64,000 bases of DNA, from assembly GCF_003003265.1 (NCBI RefSeq), contig NZ_PVTL01000003.1, forward strand, positions 186,001-250,000. Reading direction: 5' to 3'. The DNA comes from Glaciihabitans tibetensis (GTDB lineage Bacteria; Actinomycetota; Actinomycetes; Actinomycetales; Microbacteriaceae). The notes under the pieces are model-generated. The model did not search any database, was not told the DNA's origin, and saw only the letters and a list, made by a program, of their open reading frames with translations. Numbering within the stretch: the first letter of the stretch is position 1; the number at the start of each line of letters is the position of its first letter. Below, piece by piece: positions 34,046-41,974 of this stretch. The position numbers and the translations under genes are program-made.

Positions 34046-34787
34046 CGCCGGCGCCGTCGGAAACCGCGGTCCGCAAAAACTGCGCGTAGCCACCCGGGGT
34101 GCGACCGATCTGACGGCCCGAGGTGAACACCTCACAACTGTCTGCGGCGAGCAGCCGTGCGCCGTGTTGCCGAACCCGGGCGACGAGATCGACGTCCTCG
34201 TGCTCGGGCTGGCCATGAAATCCTCCCGCCGCGAGATAGACGTTCGCGCGCACCCCGAGATTCGCCCCGTGCACGTGGCCGTTCGGCTGACCGGGGGTAT
34301 GCGTTGCGAGCCAGTGGGCGACCTGGTCGGCGGTGAGGTCATCGAAGTCGGGCCGCACGGTGCCGACCATCACGTCGACCCCGCGCGAGGCGATCTCGAT
34401 CTGGTCGAGGATCCAGTGCGGAGGCACCACAGAGTCCGCATCGGTGTTCGCTATCCAGACTCGTTCGACGGGGATGCTGCGCGTCACCAGTAACGATTCG
34501 AGCGCCAGCTCGACGCCCGCCGCGCGGGCCGCGCCCACTGTTGCGGACTGGATCTCATGCACCCGCACCCCGAGCACTTCCCGCGCCAGCGCGACGGTCG
34601 CGTCGACGCAGTCATCCGCCACCAACACCAGCTCAATCTGTGGGGCGCGCACACCCAGCTGCGCCTGCGCCTCCCGGGCCGCGCGCCGCACCGCGTGAAG
34701 GGCGCGGGAGACCAGTGCCTCCTCGTTGCGGGCGGGAATGACGACTGCCACGGCGTCGACGTGATCTTGCGCGGCAGGGACGGTCAC
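34038..34787 (-). CDS. Family 2 glycosyltransferase
   Basis: Protein of 249 residues, GT-A fold: VAVVIPARNEEALV at the nucleotide-sugar site, VADDCVDAT, the DXD region NTDADSVVP, and HGANLGVRA and EHEDVDLVARV (acceptor/catalytic acidic). No membrane segment, so probably cytosolic and peripheral. It is the last gene of a three-gene operon with a PIG-L/methyltransferase fusion (4-bp overlap) and an acyl-CoA dehydrogenase-like gene. The acceptor is unknown. Confidence 0.9.
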   Translation of the reverse strand: MTVPAAQDHVDAVAVVIPARNEEALVSRALHAVRRAAREAQAQLGVRAPQIELVLVADDCVDATVALAREVLGVRVHEIQSATVGAARAAGVELALESLLVTRSIPVERVWIANTDADSVVPPHWILDQIEIASRGVDVMVGTVRPDFDDLTADQVAHWLATHTPGQPNGHVHGANLGVRANVYLAAGGFHGQPEHEDVDLVARVRQHGARLLAADSCEVFTSGRQIGRTPGGYAQFLRTAVSDGAGAA

Positions 34788-36424
34788 CGCAGTCCCGTCC
34801 TCGTCGCGACCGACCGCGAGTCGTGCGAGAACACCTCAAGCAGGAAGTCCTCCTCGACGTGCGCGGCAATGCGGTTCAGCCCGGGCCGGTTGCGCGCGGC
34901 ATGGTGCACCTCGTCGCCGGTGAGGGGATAGTCGTCGACGGGGTGCCGCCAGTGGCACATCACGAGCGTTCCCGTGGGGCCGAGACCGTTTTCGATCCGC
35001 TCCAGCAGGGTGTCGAGTGCGTCGAGGTCAAAGTAGTAGCCCACCTCCGACAGCACGATGAGGTCGAAATGCCGCTCCGGAAACCGGCGGCCGACGTCTG
35101 CGCGTTCGACGGTGACGTGGGCCTGGTGCCGCAGTCGGGCCCGCGCTCGGTCCACGGCGGGCTGGGAGATGTCGACGGCCAGCACCGAGGCGGAACGAGT
35201 GGCGAGCTGCTCGGTGAGCACCCCGATCGAGCACCCGATCTCCAGCGCGGACTCGTATTTCTCGGCGGGGAGCGCCGCGAGCGTGAGAGCACGTTTGCGG
35301 CTCTCGTACCAGCGCGTCTGGAATCCCCACGGGTCTTCCCGGCGGTTGTAGCGCTCGTCGAAGTAGGCCTCGCTCATGGCGGGTGCGTCGCGGGGTGAGG
35401 CATTGCCGGGTGAGCTGTGGCCTGGTGAGCCGTGGCCGGCGGCGGTCGTCGCCGCGAGCGCCGAACCCGAACCCGAACCGGAGCCGTAACCCGAACCCGA
35501 ACCCGAACCCGAACCGGAACCCGATCCGGACACCGCCACCGGGGGCTCCGAGGAGGGTTGCGCGTCCGTTACCGCACTGCCCATGGTGGCTGCGGGCGGC
35601 TCGGAGGTGGCTCCCGCGTGGGCATTGTCCTCGAAGCCCGACTGGTCCACCGCGAGGGGCGGAATCGGACGGGTGACAAAGACTTCAGTGGTGCGACCGA
35701 AGTTGCGCAGAAAGCGCGGATGCAGCACGGGGTCGCCGCCGCCCTCGGAATCGGCCGTGCCCGGCTGGGTTTGCGACGAGTACTCCGCGATCGCCCGACG
35801 CTTGGCGGCAACGGATTGCGGCCGAAGGGCAAGCGAGTCGAAGGCGCTCCAGGGCGTCACGGCGTTGTCCGGGGTGGACCAGTGCCACATCCAGATCGGA
35901 TATTCGATCAGGCGGATGTCGCGTGCCGCAGCGAGACTGGCACAGGCCTCACCCACCACTCGGTGGTCGCGGTGCCCGTCGCCACGCCACGGCGCCACCA
36001 GCAGTGTCGTTCCCGGGGCGTTCTCCACCAGGCTCGCGAGCGTGTCGTACAGCTGTTCTCTCCGTTCGCGCACGCCGCCGTCGGGAAAGTCCAGAAATGT
36101 CACCGCGCTTTCCGGCGCCAAAATCTGCAGGGCCGCGCGGGCCTCGCGGGCGCGAGTGGCCGCAAGGCTGCGCCGCTGATCTTCGGTGGATGTCGGGTGC
36201 GAGGCCGCGCCGTCGGTCACGATCACGATCTGCACGGGAATTCCCTGGAGGGAGCACTCAGAGATGAGTCCACCCGCCCCGAGCGTTTCGTCGTCCGGGT
36301 GGGCGGCGACCACAATCACCCGGTCGCCCACGCCCAGCTCCAGCGGGGCGATGGTGGCGAGGCGCCCATCGGCAGCCCACGCCTCGGCGGCGGTGCCGGG
36401 GAGTCCGGAATCGAAGTTCACCAT
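34784..36424 (-). CDS. Bifunctional PIG-L family deacetylase / SAM-dependent methyltransferase
   Basis: Protein of 546 residues. Residues ~30-255 are a LmbE/PIG-L N-deacetylase with zinc motif AHPDDE (41-46) and GHRDH (150-154). Residues ~255-350 are a disordered linker with a Gly-Ser run at about 300-321. Residues ~350-545 are a class I methyltransferase of the NodS type, with SAM loop ALEIGCSIGVLTEQLA (393-408). PIG-L enzymes remove N-acetyl from GlcNAc-type sugars; NodS-like enzymes N-methylate the free amine. A deacetylate-then-methylate order is logical but inferred. Confidence 0.92.
   Translation of the reverse strand: MVNFDSGLPGTAAEAWAADGRLATIAPLELGVGDRVIVVAAHPDDETLGAGGLISECSLQGIPVQIVIVTDGAASHPTSTEDQRRSLAATRAREARAALQILAPESAVTFLDFPDGGVRERREQLYDTLASLVENAPGTTLLVAPWRGDGHRDHRVVGEACASLAAARDIRLIEYPIWMWHWSTPDNAVTPWSAFDSLALRPQSVAAKRRAIAEYSSQTQPGTADSEGGGDPVLHPRFLRNFGRTTEVFVTRPIPPLAVDQSGFEDNAHAGATSEPPAATMGSAVTDAQPSSEPPVAVSGSGSGSGSGSGSGYGSGSGSGSALAATTAAGHGSPGHSSPGNASPRDAPAMSEAYFDERYNRREDPWGFQTRWYESRKRALTLAALPAEKYESALEIGCSIGVLTEQLATRSASVLAVDISQPAVDRARARLRHQAHVTVERADVGRRFPERHFDLIVLSEVGYYFDLDALDTLLERIENGLGPTGTLVMCHWRHPVDDYPLTGDEVHHAARNRPGLNRIAAHVEEDFLLEVFSHDSRSVATRTGLR
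35462..35527. repeat. Hexanucleotide microsatellite coding for the Gly-Ser linker
   Basis: Eleven repeats of GAACCC-like units (with GAACCG, GTAACC and GATCCG variants) encode about 22 residues of Gly-Ser on the minus strand. Slippage would change linker length without changing frame. Confidence 0.85.
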
Positions 36425-37497
36425 GGTGCGGTCTCCTCGCGGGTGAGTGCGTCGCGGATCAGGGCCTCGCCCAGGGAGGCTTCGTCGCGCTCGGCGTGGT
36501 GCTGGCGTATGTACAACTGCAGGTCGGCGACGCGTTTGCTGTCGTTAGGGTTCTGCGCGAGCAGGGCGGGGCCGAGGGCGTGTCCGGCGCGCTGCAGGAT
36601 GTTTTCGCATGCGTCCGCAACCGTGGCGCGTACCCGTTTCGCGAGCAGCTTGCCGGGGACGCCCTCGGCGCGGCCGGCATCGACCAGACGCGCGGCCTCG
36701 GCGAGGGCGCGACGAACACTCTGGAGGCGTTCGTCGATTGCCCCGAGGTGCATGAGGAGCAGCCGGTCGGGGTCCTCCCGTTTGACCGCCGCCGCGAAGA
36801 CCGTGCGCGCGACGCCCACGGCCCCACCAAACCAGCAGGCCGCCACGCCAATGCCGCCCCAGGAGAAGCCGGCGCGGCGGAGGTACCACCCGGGCTCGCC
36901 CACTTCGACGGCCGGCACCGCGGTGAAACGCACGGGGCCACTGGGGATCTCACTCAACCCGCGGGCGTGCCAGCTGCCCGGCACGACCTCCACCCCGGCG
37001 TGGCCGAGTTCGACGGCGAAGAGGTGCCGCTCGCCGCGGGCATCCGTTGCCGTGATGAGCGCGGCGTCGAGGCGGTCGGCGAGGGAGCACCACGGCTTGA
37101 GCCCGTCGAGCTGCCAGCCGGCAGCGGTGACGGTTGCCCGCAATGGTTCTGTACCTTCTGCGGCGAAAACTCCCCAGGTGCGGGTGGCGGCGGCCGCGGC
37201 ATCCCACACCTCGCCTTGCCCTGCCTGGTCGAGGATCGCAAGGGCATCCAGGTGCGGCTCAATCGCGCGGGCGGCGCCTAGATCGGCGCTTGCGGTGGTG
37301 GCCAGGGCCTCCCACAACGCCGCCGTAGAACCCTGGCCGACCAGCGCACCCTCCTGGCCGAGCAGCACGGCGGTGTGGAGCGCCGCGGCGACATCACCCG
37401 GTGTCGCGACGGCGGCACGGCGGGCCGCGAGAAGCACGAGCGGTGTGCGCGGTGGGGAGAATTCCGCGGAAAACGAGACCGCTTCTACAGTGTCCAT
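36418..37497 (-). CDS. Acyl-CoA dehydrogenase-like flavoprotein
   Basis: Protein of 359 residues with acyl-CoA dehydrogenase order: N-terminal helical part (1-105), beta domain (about 115-195, WQLDGLKPWCSLADRLDAALI), then C-terminal helices. The usual catalytic Glu region is not obvious, and the N-terminus lacks the canonical substrate helix, so it may act on a non-CoA or carrier-bound substrate. It overlaps the PIG-L/methyltransferase gene by 7 bp. The perfect palindrome CCTAGCTAGG lies at 37508-37517, just upstream of the start. Confidence 0.82.
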   Translation of the reverse strand: MDTVEAVSFSAEFSPPRTPLVLLAARRAAVATPGDVAAALHTAVLLGQEGALVGQGSTAALWEALATTASADLGAARAIEPHLDALAILDQAGQGEVWDAAAAATRTWGVFAAEGTEPLRATVTAAGWQLDGLKPWCSLADRLDAALITATDARGERHLFAVELGHAGVEVVPGSWHARGLSEIPSGPVRFTAVPAVEVGEPGWYLRRAGFSWGGIGVAACWFGGAVGVARTVFAAAVKREDPDRLLLMHLGAIDERLQSVRRALAEAARLVDAGRAEGVPGKLLAKRVRATVADACENILQRAGHALGPALLAQNPNDSKRVADLQLYIRQHHAERDEASLGEALIRDALTREETAPW

Positions 37498-37553
37498 CGA
37501 AGATCAGCCTAGCTAGGTGCGGATCGAAACCGCCTGACAACCACGGCGCTGCG

Positions 37554-37578
37554 GACTACCGTGGTGCTAGAGGTAGTC
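37554..37578. promoter_or_regulatory. Inverted repeat upstream of the Met-rich protein gene
   Basis: GACTACC (37554-37560) pairs with GGTAGTC (37572-37578), 11-base spacer, 50 bp before the ATG. A possible -35 (CTGACA, 37534-37539) and -10 (TACCGT, 37557-37562) are spaced 17 bp. Could be a metal-responsive operator or a 5'-UTR hairpin. Confidence 0.45.
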
Positions 37579-37628
37579 TGCGGTCAGAAGCGTCGGTACC
37601 GGCCGGTGCGTGGCAGCTACGGTTTGGG

Positions 37629-38048
37629 ATGACGACGATGGACAACATGACTATGCAGATGATGGAAATGCACACCAAGGACATGCCCATGATGGGGATG
37701 GACATGGCGATGATGCAGGAATGTATCGAAGCGTGTTCCGCGTGCGAGCAGGCCTGCACGATGTGCTCGGACTCGATGATGGGCGAGTCCATGATGATGT
37801 GCCGCAGCATGTGTATGAACATGGCCGACATGGCCAACACCATGATGCGCGCGATGATGCGTCCCGCCGGAATGACCAGTCAGACCATGACCGCAATGCT
37901 GTCGGCCACCATGATGATGGCATCGGCCTGCGCCGACGAGTGCATGAAGCACTCGGACATGAGCGATGAGTGCAAGATGTGCGCCGAGGTGTGCCGTCAG
38001 ACGATGATGGCGTGCAAGAAGATGATGGACTCGATGTCTATGGCATAG
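37629..38048 (+). CDS. Met/Cys-rich copper-storage-like protein (Csp / DUF326 type)
   Basis: Protein of 139 residues from the ATG at 37629; the frame is open further upstream but without family features. It contains 43 Met and 13 Cys, including C32, C36, C39, C43 and C46 in one helix. Three helices carry Cys in CxxxC/CxxC spacing (QECIEACSACEQACTMC, ADECMKHSDMSDECKMCAEVC). This is the pattern of the Csp four-helix bundle that stores Cu(I) inside the bundle. The N-terminal 30 residues are an unusual Met-rich tail, and no signal peptide is visible, so a cytosolic store is likely. Confidence 0.88.
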   Translation: MTTMDNMTMQMMEMHTKDMPMMGMDMAMMQECIEACSACEQACTMCSDSMMGESMMMCRSMCMNMADMANTMMRAMMRPAGMTSQTMTAMLSATMMMASACADECMKHSDMSDECKMCAEVCRQTMMACKKMMDSMSMA

Positions 38049-38091
38049 CCGATCAGCTATGGCAGAGCAATCCGCTATGGCAGAGCGATCA
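38037..38091. repeat. 18/19-bp tandem repeat carrying stop codons of two convergent genes
   Basis: Three copies: 38037-38055 (19 bp), GCTATGGCAGAGCAATCC (38056-38073) and GCTATGGCAGAGCGATCA (38074-38091). The first copy holds the Met-rich gene's TAG. The third holds the complement of the minus-strand gene's TAG. Confidence 0.88.
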
Positions 38092-38428
38092 GCACGTTGA
38101 CGCGTTCGGGTCCGATCGCCAGCGCGTGATACACCGCGTGCACGGCGACGGGCGAACCGATGGGCAGCGTGGCCACACGATCGGTGTGGTTCCAGGCCCA
38201 GACCGTTGCTGTCGAGCCGTCGAGTGGTGCATCGAGCAGGTCGACCGCGATCCAGCCCTCGGCGGAGACGCTCTGCACGAGCCCGTCGCGCCATTTGCTC
38301 GGTGTCGCCGCGATTACCCGTTCCTGCAGGGGGAGCAGCTCGTGGCCGGCACCGTGGCCGAGGCAGGTCTCGCCGGGAAACGCGTCGCAGTGCATGACGT
38401 TGCGCACTCCTGGTGTCAGATTCGTCAT
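38075..38428 (-). CDS. Conserved small protein, function unknown
   Basis: Protein of 117 residues from the ATG at 38428, preceded by GAGGAGG. The frame is open to 38509 but with no start signal. It begins MTNLTPGVRNVMHCDAFPGETCLGHGAGHELLPLQ and is hydrophilic, with two Cys and three His in the first 30 residues that might bind metal. It is convergent with the Met-rich copper-storage-like gene. Not otherwise recognised. Confidence 0.8.
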   Translation of the reverse strand: MTNLTPGVRNVMHCDAFPGETCLGHGAGHELLPLQERVIAATPSKWRDGLVQSVSAEGWIAVDLLDAPLDGSTATVWAWNHTDRVATLPIGSPVAVHAVYHALAIGPERVNVLIALP

Positions 38429-38540
38429 CTGGGCCTCCTCCCGGTGTCGCGGATCGACCAGTTCAATACCGCTGCTAGCGAGTGTAGATTTCGATCGCAC
38501 CGGCGTCATCTGTGGTCGTCACACAACGCAACAGAAGGTG

Positions 38541-39866
38541 TCAGACCCGGCTTCGGGCGAGCCGGCCGCGACCGGATCCCATCCCGCGGGAGGCGATGAT
38601 GCTCCCCGTGCCCAACAGCACAACGGCCGCGAAGATGGCGCCAAGCGAGGCGGTCCACCCGCCGGTGAGGTCCTGCAGGGCACCGAACACACTCGGCCCG
38701 GTCGCTCCAATGGCGTAACCGATTCCCTGCACGAGAGCGGAGCCGCGCCCCGCCTCCGAATCCGTTGTCGCCAGCTCCACCACGACGATGAACACGAGGG
38801 TGAAGGTGCCACCCTGGGCTATTCCGCCGAGGCTCAGCCACAGCGCCCACAGGCCGGGGGAGACGAGCAGGCCAAGCGGCACCATCGCCCACAGCAGGCA
38901 CACGCCCAGAACGATGACCCAGTACGGCGCCCGCCGGGTCAGCAGGGGAACCCCGAGCGCTCCCACGATGGCGAATACCTGAAAGAGGGATGATCCGGCG
39001 GAGGACACCGCTGTGGGAATGTTGCTCAGCGCGGCCAGAATCTGCGGCAGCCAGGCGGTCAGTCCGTAGTACGAGAACGCCTGCCCGCCGAACCCGACGG
39101 CGAGGAAGATGAGGCGGAGCACGCGTGATCGCGACCGCGCCTTAAGGCGGCGGGCGGTTTCGGCGTCGGGGACGGCGTCGGGGGCGACCCGCGCGTCGTG
39201 TTCGGCGTCGTGCTCGGTCGTCTCCTGCGCGGTCTCTTTCGCGGCGGGACGTGCGGCAGACGGCATCCGCTCGGGCCTTACACAGCGGCGCCAGCCGACG
39301 GCAGCGCACCAGACCACGAGGGCGATGACGGCCAGCGCCGACCAGGCATTGAGTCCGAGCCGCCAGCCGAGCGCGTCGGAGATGGGCACCGTGGCCACGA
39401 GGGTGAGCATGGATCCGACGTTGAGGGCCGACGTGTACAGCCCGGTTACGCCAGCGCGGCCCGCCGGCGGATAGTTGCGGCGAATCAGCACCGGGGCGAT
39501 CACGTTGCCGAGCGTGATGGCGAAGCCCATCACTACGGTGCCGGTGAAGAGCAATGCTTCTGTGCCCGCTGAGCGAATCGCGACCCCCACGGCGACGCCG
39601 ACGAGAGTCGTGACGACCGCGAAGTCGGGTCCGATGCGGCCGAGCAACCCCGCCGCGACCGGAGTGGTCAGGGCGAACGCGAGCACCGGCAGTGAGGTCA
39701 GCAGCCCGGCGGTGACGGCGGTGAGGCCGATGTCGTTCACGATGCGATCGAGCACGGGAGCGACAGCGACGATCGGTGTGCGCAGGTTCATGGCGAGCAA
39801 CACGATGCCCGCGAGGACGAGAAAGCGGGTGAGACGCCGGGGGGTGGCCGGTGGAGCCGCGCTCAC
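38541..39866 (-). CDS. MFS transporter, CynX/NimT type
   Basis: Protein of 441 residues with 12 hydrophobic helices and a hydrophilic central loop (about 190-240, rich in Ala/Glu/Asp and His). The N-terminal helix has the cyanate/nitroimidazole-transporter pattern AGIVLLAMNLRTPIVAVAPVLD. It overlaps the upstream aldo/keto reductase gene by 4 bp, so they may share a substrate or stress. Direction and substrate unknown. Confidence 0.88.
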   Translation of the reverse strand: MSAAPPATPRRLTRFLVLAGIVLLAMNLRTPIVAVAPVLDRIVNDIGLTAVTAGLLTSLPVLAFALTTPVAAGLLGRIGPDFAVVTTLVGVAVGVAIRSAGTEALLFTGTVVMGFAITLGNVIAPVLIRRNYPPAGRAGVTGLYTSALNVGSMLTLVATVPISDALGWRLGLNAWSALAVIALVVWCAAVGWRRCVRPERMPSAARPAAKETAQETTEHDAEHDARVAPDAVPDAETARRLKARSRSRVLRLIFLAVGFGGQAFSYYGLTAWLPQILAALSNIPTAVSSAGSSLFQVFAIVGALGVPLLTRRAPYWVIVLGVCLLWAMVPLGLLVSPGLWALWLSLGGIAQGGTFTLVFIVVVELATTDSEAGRGSALVQGIGYAIGATGPSVFGALQDLTGGWTASLGAIFAAVVLLGTGSIIASRGMGSGRGRLARSRV

Positions 39867-40822
39867 GCTGGGGTGGTCTCGCCCACAGCGGCGGATACGG
39901 CGTCGAGGGCGGCGATCTCGTCGGCGCTGAGCGACAGCTCTGCGGCGGCCATGAGCGCACCCAGTTGGGCGACAACACTGGCACTCGCGACGGGCGCCAC
40001 CACGGTCGGCTTCGACTGCAGCCAGGCCAGGGCGACCGTGGCGATCTCGGCGTTGTGCACGGAGCCTATTTCGGCAAGTGTGAGCACGACCGCGAGACCT
40101 CCATCGGTGAGATAGCCGCCGGCGGCTTGCCCGCGAGCGGCGCCCGCGAGGTCTTCGCGGGTGCGGTACTTGCCGGTAAGAAATCCGCTGGCAAGCGCGT
40201 AATAGGGCATCACGCCGAGGTTGAAACGCTCCGCGGCGGGAGCCAGGTCACGCTCGAACTGCTCGCGGTGAACAAGGTTGTAGTGCGGCTGCAGGGCCAC
40301 CGGAAGCACGAAGCCGTTGGTGCGAGCGATGCTCACCCACTCGTCGATTCGCTCCGCGCTGTAGTTCGACACCGCGACGTGGCGCACCTTGCCCGCGACC
40401 ACCAAGTCGTTGAAGGCGGCGACGGTCTCCTCGAGCGGGGTGGCTGCATCGTCGAAGTGAGCGTAGTAGAGGTCGATGTGGTCGGTGCCGAGGCGCTGCA
40501 GCGATGCGTTGGCTGCCGCAGCGACGGTGCTGGCGGACAGTCCGCGGAAGTCAGGGTGCTGACTCACCTTTGTGCCAATTACTACGCTGTCGCGGTTGCC
40601 GCGCCGCGACATCCACCTGCCAATGATGGTCTCAGACTCACCACCGGAGTTACCCGGAGCCCAGGCGGAGTACCCGTCGGCGGTGTCGACAAAGTTGCCG
40701 CCCGCCGCGATGTACGCGTCGAGAACCTCCACGGAGGTGGCCTCATCGGAGGTCCACCCGAAGGTGTTGCCGCCAAGGGCGAGCGGGTAAACATCGAGGT
40801 CGGAGGAGCCAATCGTGGGCAT
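39863..40822 (-). CDS. Aldo/keto reductase
   Basis: Protein of 319 residues. Tetrad D46, Y51, K85 and H122 (NFVDTADGY, VIGTKVSQ, LYYAHFDD). YajO/IolS-like in length and order. First gene of a pair with the CynX-type transporter. NADPH-dependent carbonyl reduction is expected; the substrate is unknown. Confidence 0.92.
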   Translation of the reverse strand: MPTIGSSDLDVYPLALGGNTFGWTSDEATSVEVLDAYIAAGGNFVDTADGYSAWAPGNSGGESETIIGRWMSRRGNRDSVVIGTKVSQHPDFRGLSASTVAAAANASLQRLGTDHIDLYYAHFDDAATPLEETVAAFNDLVVAGKVRHVAVSNYSAERIDEWVSIARTNGFVLPVALQPHYNLVHREQFERDLAPAAERFNLGVMPYYALASGFLTGKYRTREDLAGAARGQAAGGYLTDGGLAVVLTLAEIGSVHNAEIATVALAWLQSKPTVVAPVASASVVAQLGALMAAAELSLSADEIAALDAVSAAVGETTPA

Positions 40823-40916
40823 GGTGTCCTTTCAGGAGATTCCTCAGGGACAACCACGCTCACGCCGCAACTAATTCCCACCTGTTCCATACCGACCTGT
40901 CACGTCGGCGAAAGCA

Positions 40917-41195
40917 TTAGTGCTCAGGCAGCTTCTGCTCGCTGCCGTCAGAGACGTCGCCTTCTGTGGTGCCCAGAGCCGCGTCGATGTCGTCGTCGGT
41001 GATGCCGTCTTCGACCTCGCCGGGACTCTTCTCTGCTGAGTCTGCGTCGCCCTCATCAGCGGTTCCCGCACCGGTCGCGGTTGAGCCGGGGCTCACGATC
41101 TCGTCGGGAACCTCCGCCGCGCTTCCGGCAGACTGCGGCACATCGGGGGTGGTGGAGTCGTCGGGCAGGCCGGCGTCGGGATCGATGTTCGTCAT
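40917..41195 (-). CDS. Small acidic protein, probably disordered
   Basis: Protein of 92 residues with very low hydrophobic content: Asp, Glu, Gly, Ser and Thr dominate (SPGSTATGAGTADEGDADSAEKSPGEVEDGITDDDIDAALG). It could be a stress-related disordered protein. AAGGAG lies 6 bases before the ATG on this strand, which supports a real gene. Confidence 0.7.
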   Translation of the reverse strand: MTNIDPDAGLPDDSTTPDVPQSAGSAAEVPDEIVSPGSTATGAGTADEGDADSAEKSPGEVEDGITDDDIDAALGTTEGDVSDGSEQKLPEH

Positions 41196-41287
41196 TGGTG
41201 CTCCTTCGGATTATTGAGCAAGATGTTTTGCGCTCATGTTCTACCGTAGGCGCCCAATCTGTGTGCGTCGAGGACTATCGTCTGGGT

Positions 41288-41920
41288 ATGATCCCGATGC
41301 CGACGCTGCTCGCATTCACCCTCACTGCGCTGTTGTTTGTGGTGATCCCGGGCCCCAGTGTCTTGTTTGTAATCGGACGCGCACTGTCGCTCGGTCGCAC
41401 CGGAGCACTGCTCAGCGTGCTGGGAAACGCACTGGGCTTTGTAGTTCAGATCGTGGGAATCTCGTTCGGCCTCGGCGTGCTCATCGAACGCTCGATTGTG
41501 CTTTTCACCATCGTCAAGATCGTGGGCGCGCTGTTTCTCGTCTATCTCGGCGTGCAGGCCATTCGTCACCGCAAACCGAAGCCGGGCTCGGCCACCTACA
41601 CACCGGTCAGCCGGTGGCGTTCGCTCGGCGAGGGAGCCGTGGTGGGCGTGACTAACCCCAAATCGATAGTGTTTTTTATCGCGGTGCTGCCCCAGTTTGT
41701 GACTCTGTCCGCGGGCAACATTCCGCTGCAGTTGTTCACCCTTGGGCTCATCTTCGCGGCGCTCGCCGTTCTCAGCGACAGCGTGTGGGCTCTGGGAGCG
41801 AGTGCTGCGCGGGGCTGGTTCGCCCGGTCGCCCAGGCGGCTTGAAGTCATGGGGGCCGGTGGCGGGGTCGCGATGATCGGTCTCGGGGGCGCGATGGCGC
41901 TGACGGGTAACAAAAACTGA
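41288..41920 (+). CDS. LysE-family amino acid exporter
   Basis: Protein of 210 residues from the ATG at 41288 (41297 is an alternative). Six hydrophobic helices and the LysE/RhtB signature TALLFVVIPGPSVLFVIGRALSLGRTGALLSVLGNALGF, then GVTNPKSIVFFIAVLPQFV. It should export an amino acid or related metabolite; the substrate cannot be predicted. Confidence 0.9.
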   Translation: MIPMPTLLAFTLTALLFVVIPGPSVLFVIGRALSLGRTGALLSVLGNALGFVVQIVGISFGLGVLIERSIVLFTIVKIVGALFLVYLGVQAIRHRKPKPGSATYTPVSRWRSLGEGAVVGVTNPKSIVFFIAVLPQFVTLSAGNIPLQLFTLGLIFAALAVLSDSVWALGASAARGWFARSPRRLEVMGAGGGVAMIGLGGAMALTGNKN

Positions 41921-41974
41921 CGTAACTGTCTCGCGGGGCGGCCAGGTCAGGCCGGGTGACCGTCGGGCCGAGTT

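Noticed and set aside
35432..37516. A 694-codon open frame on the plus strand opposite the PIG-L/methyltransferase and acyl-CoA dehydrogenase-like genes
   Set aside because: Arg/Ser/Ala-rich composition typical of antisense frames in high-GC DNA; the minus-strand genes have clear families and 4-7 bp operon overlaps.
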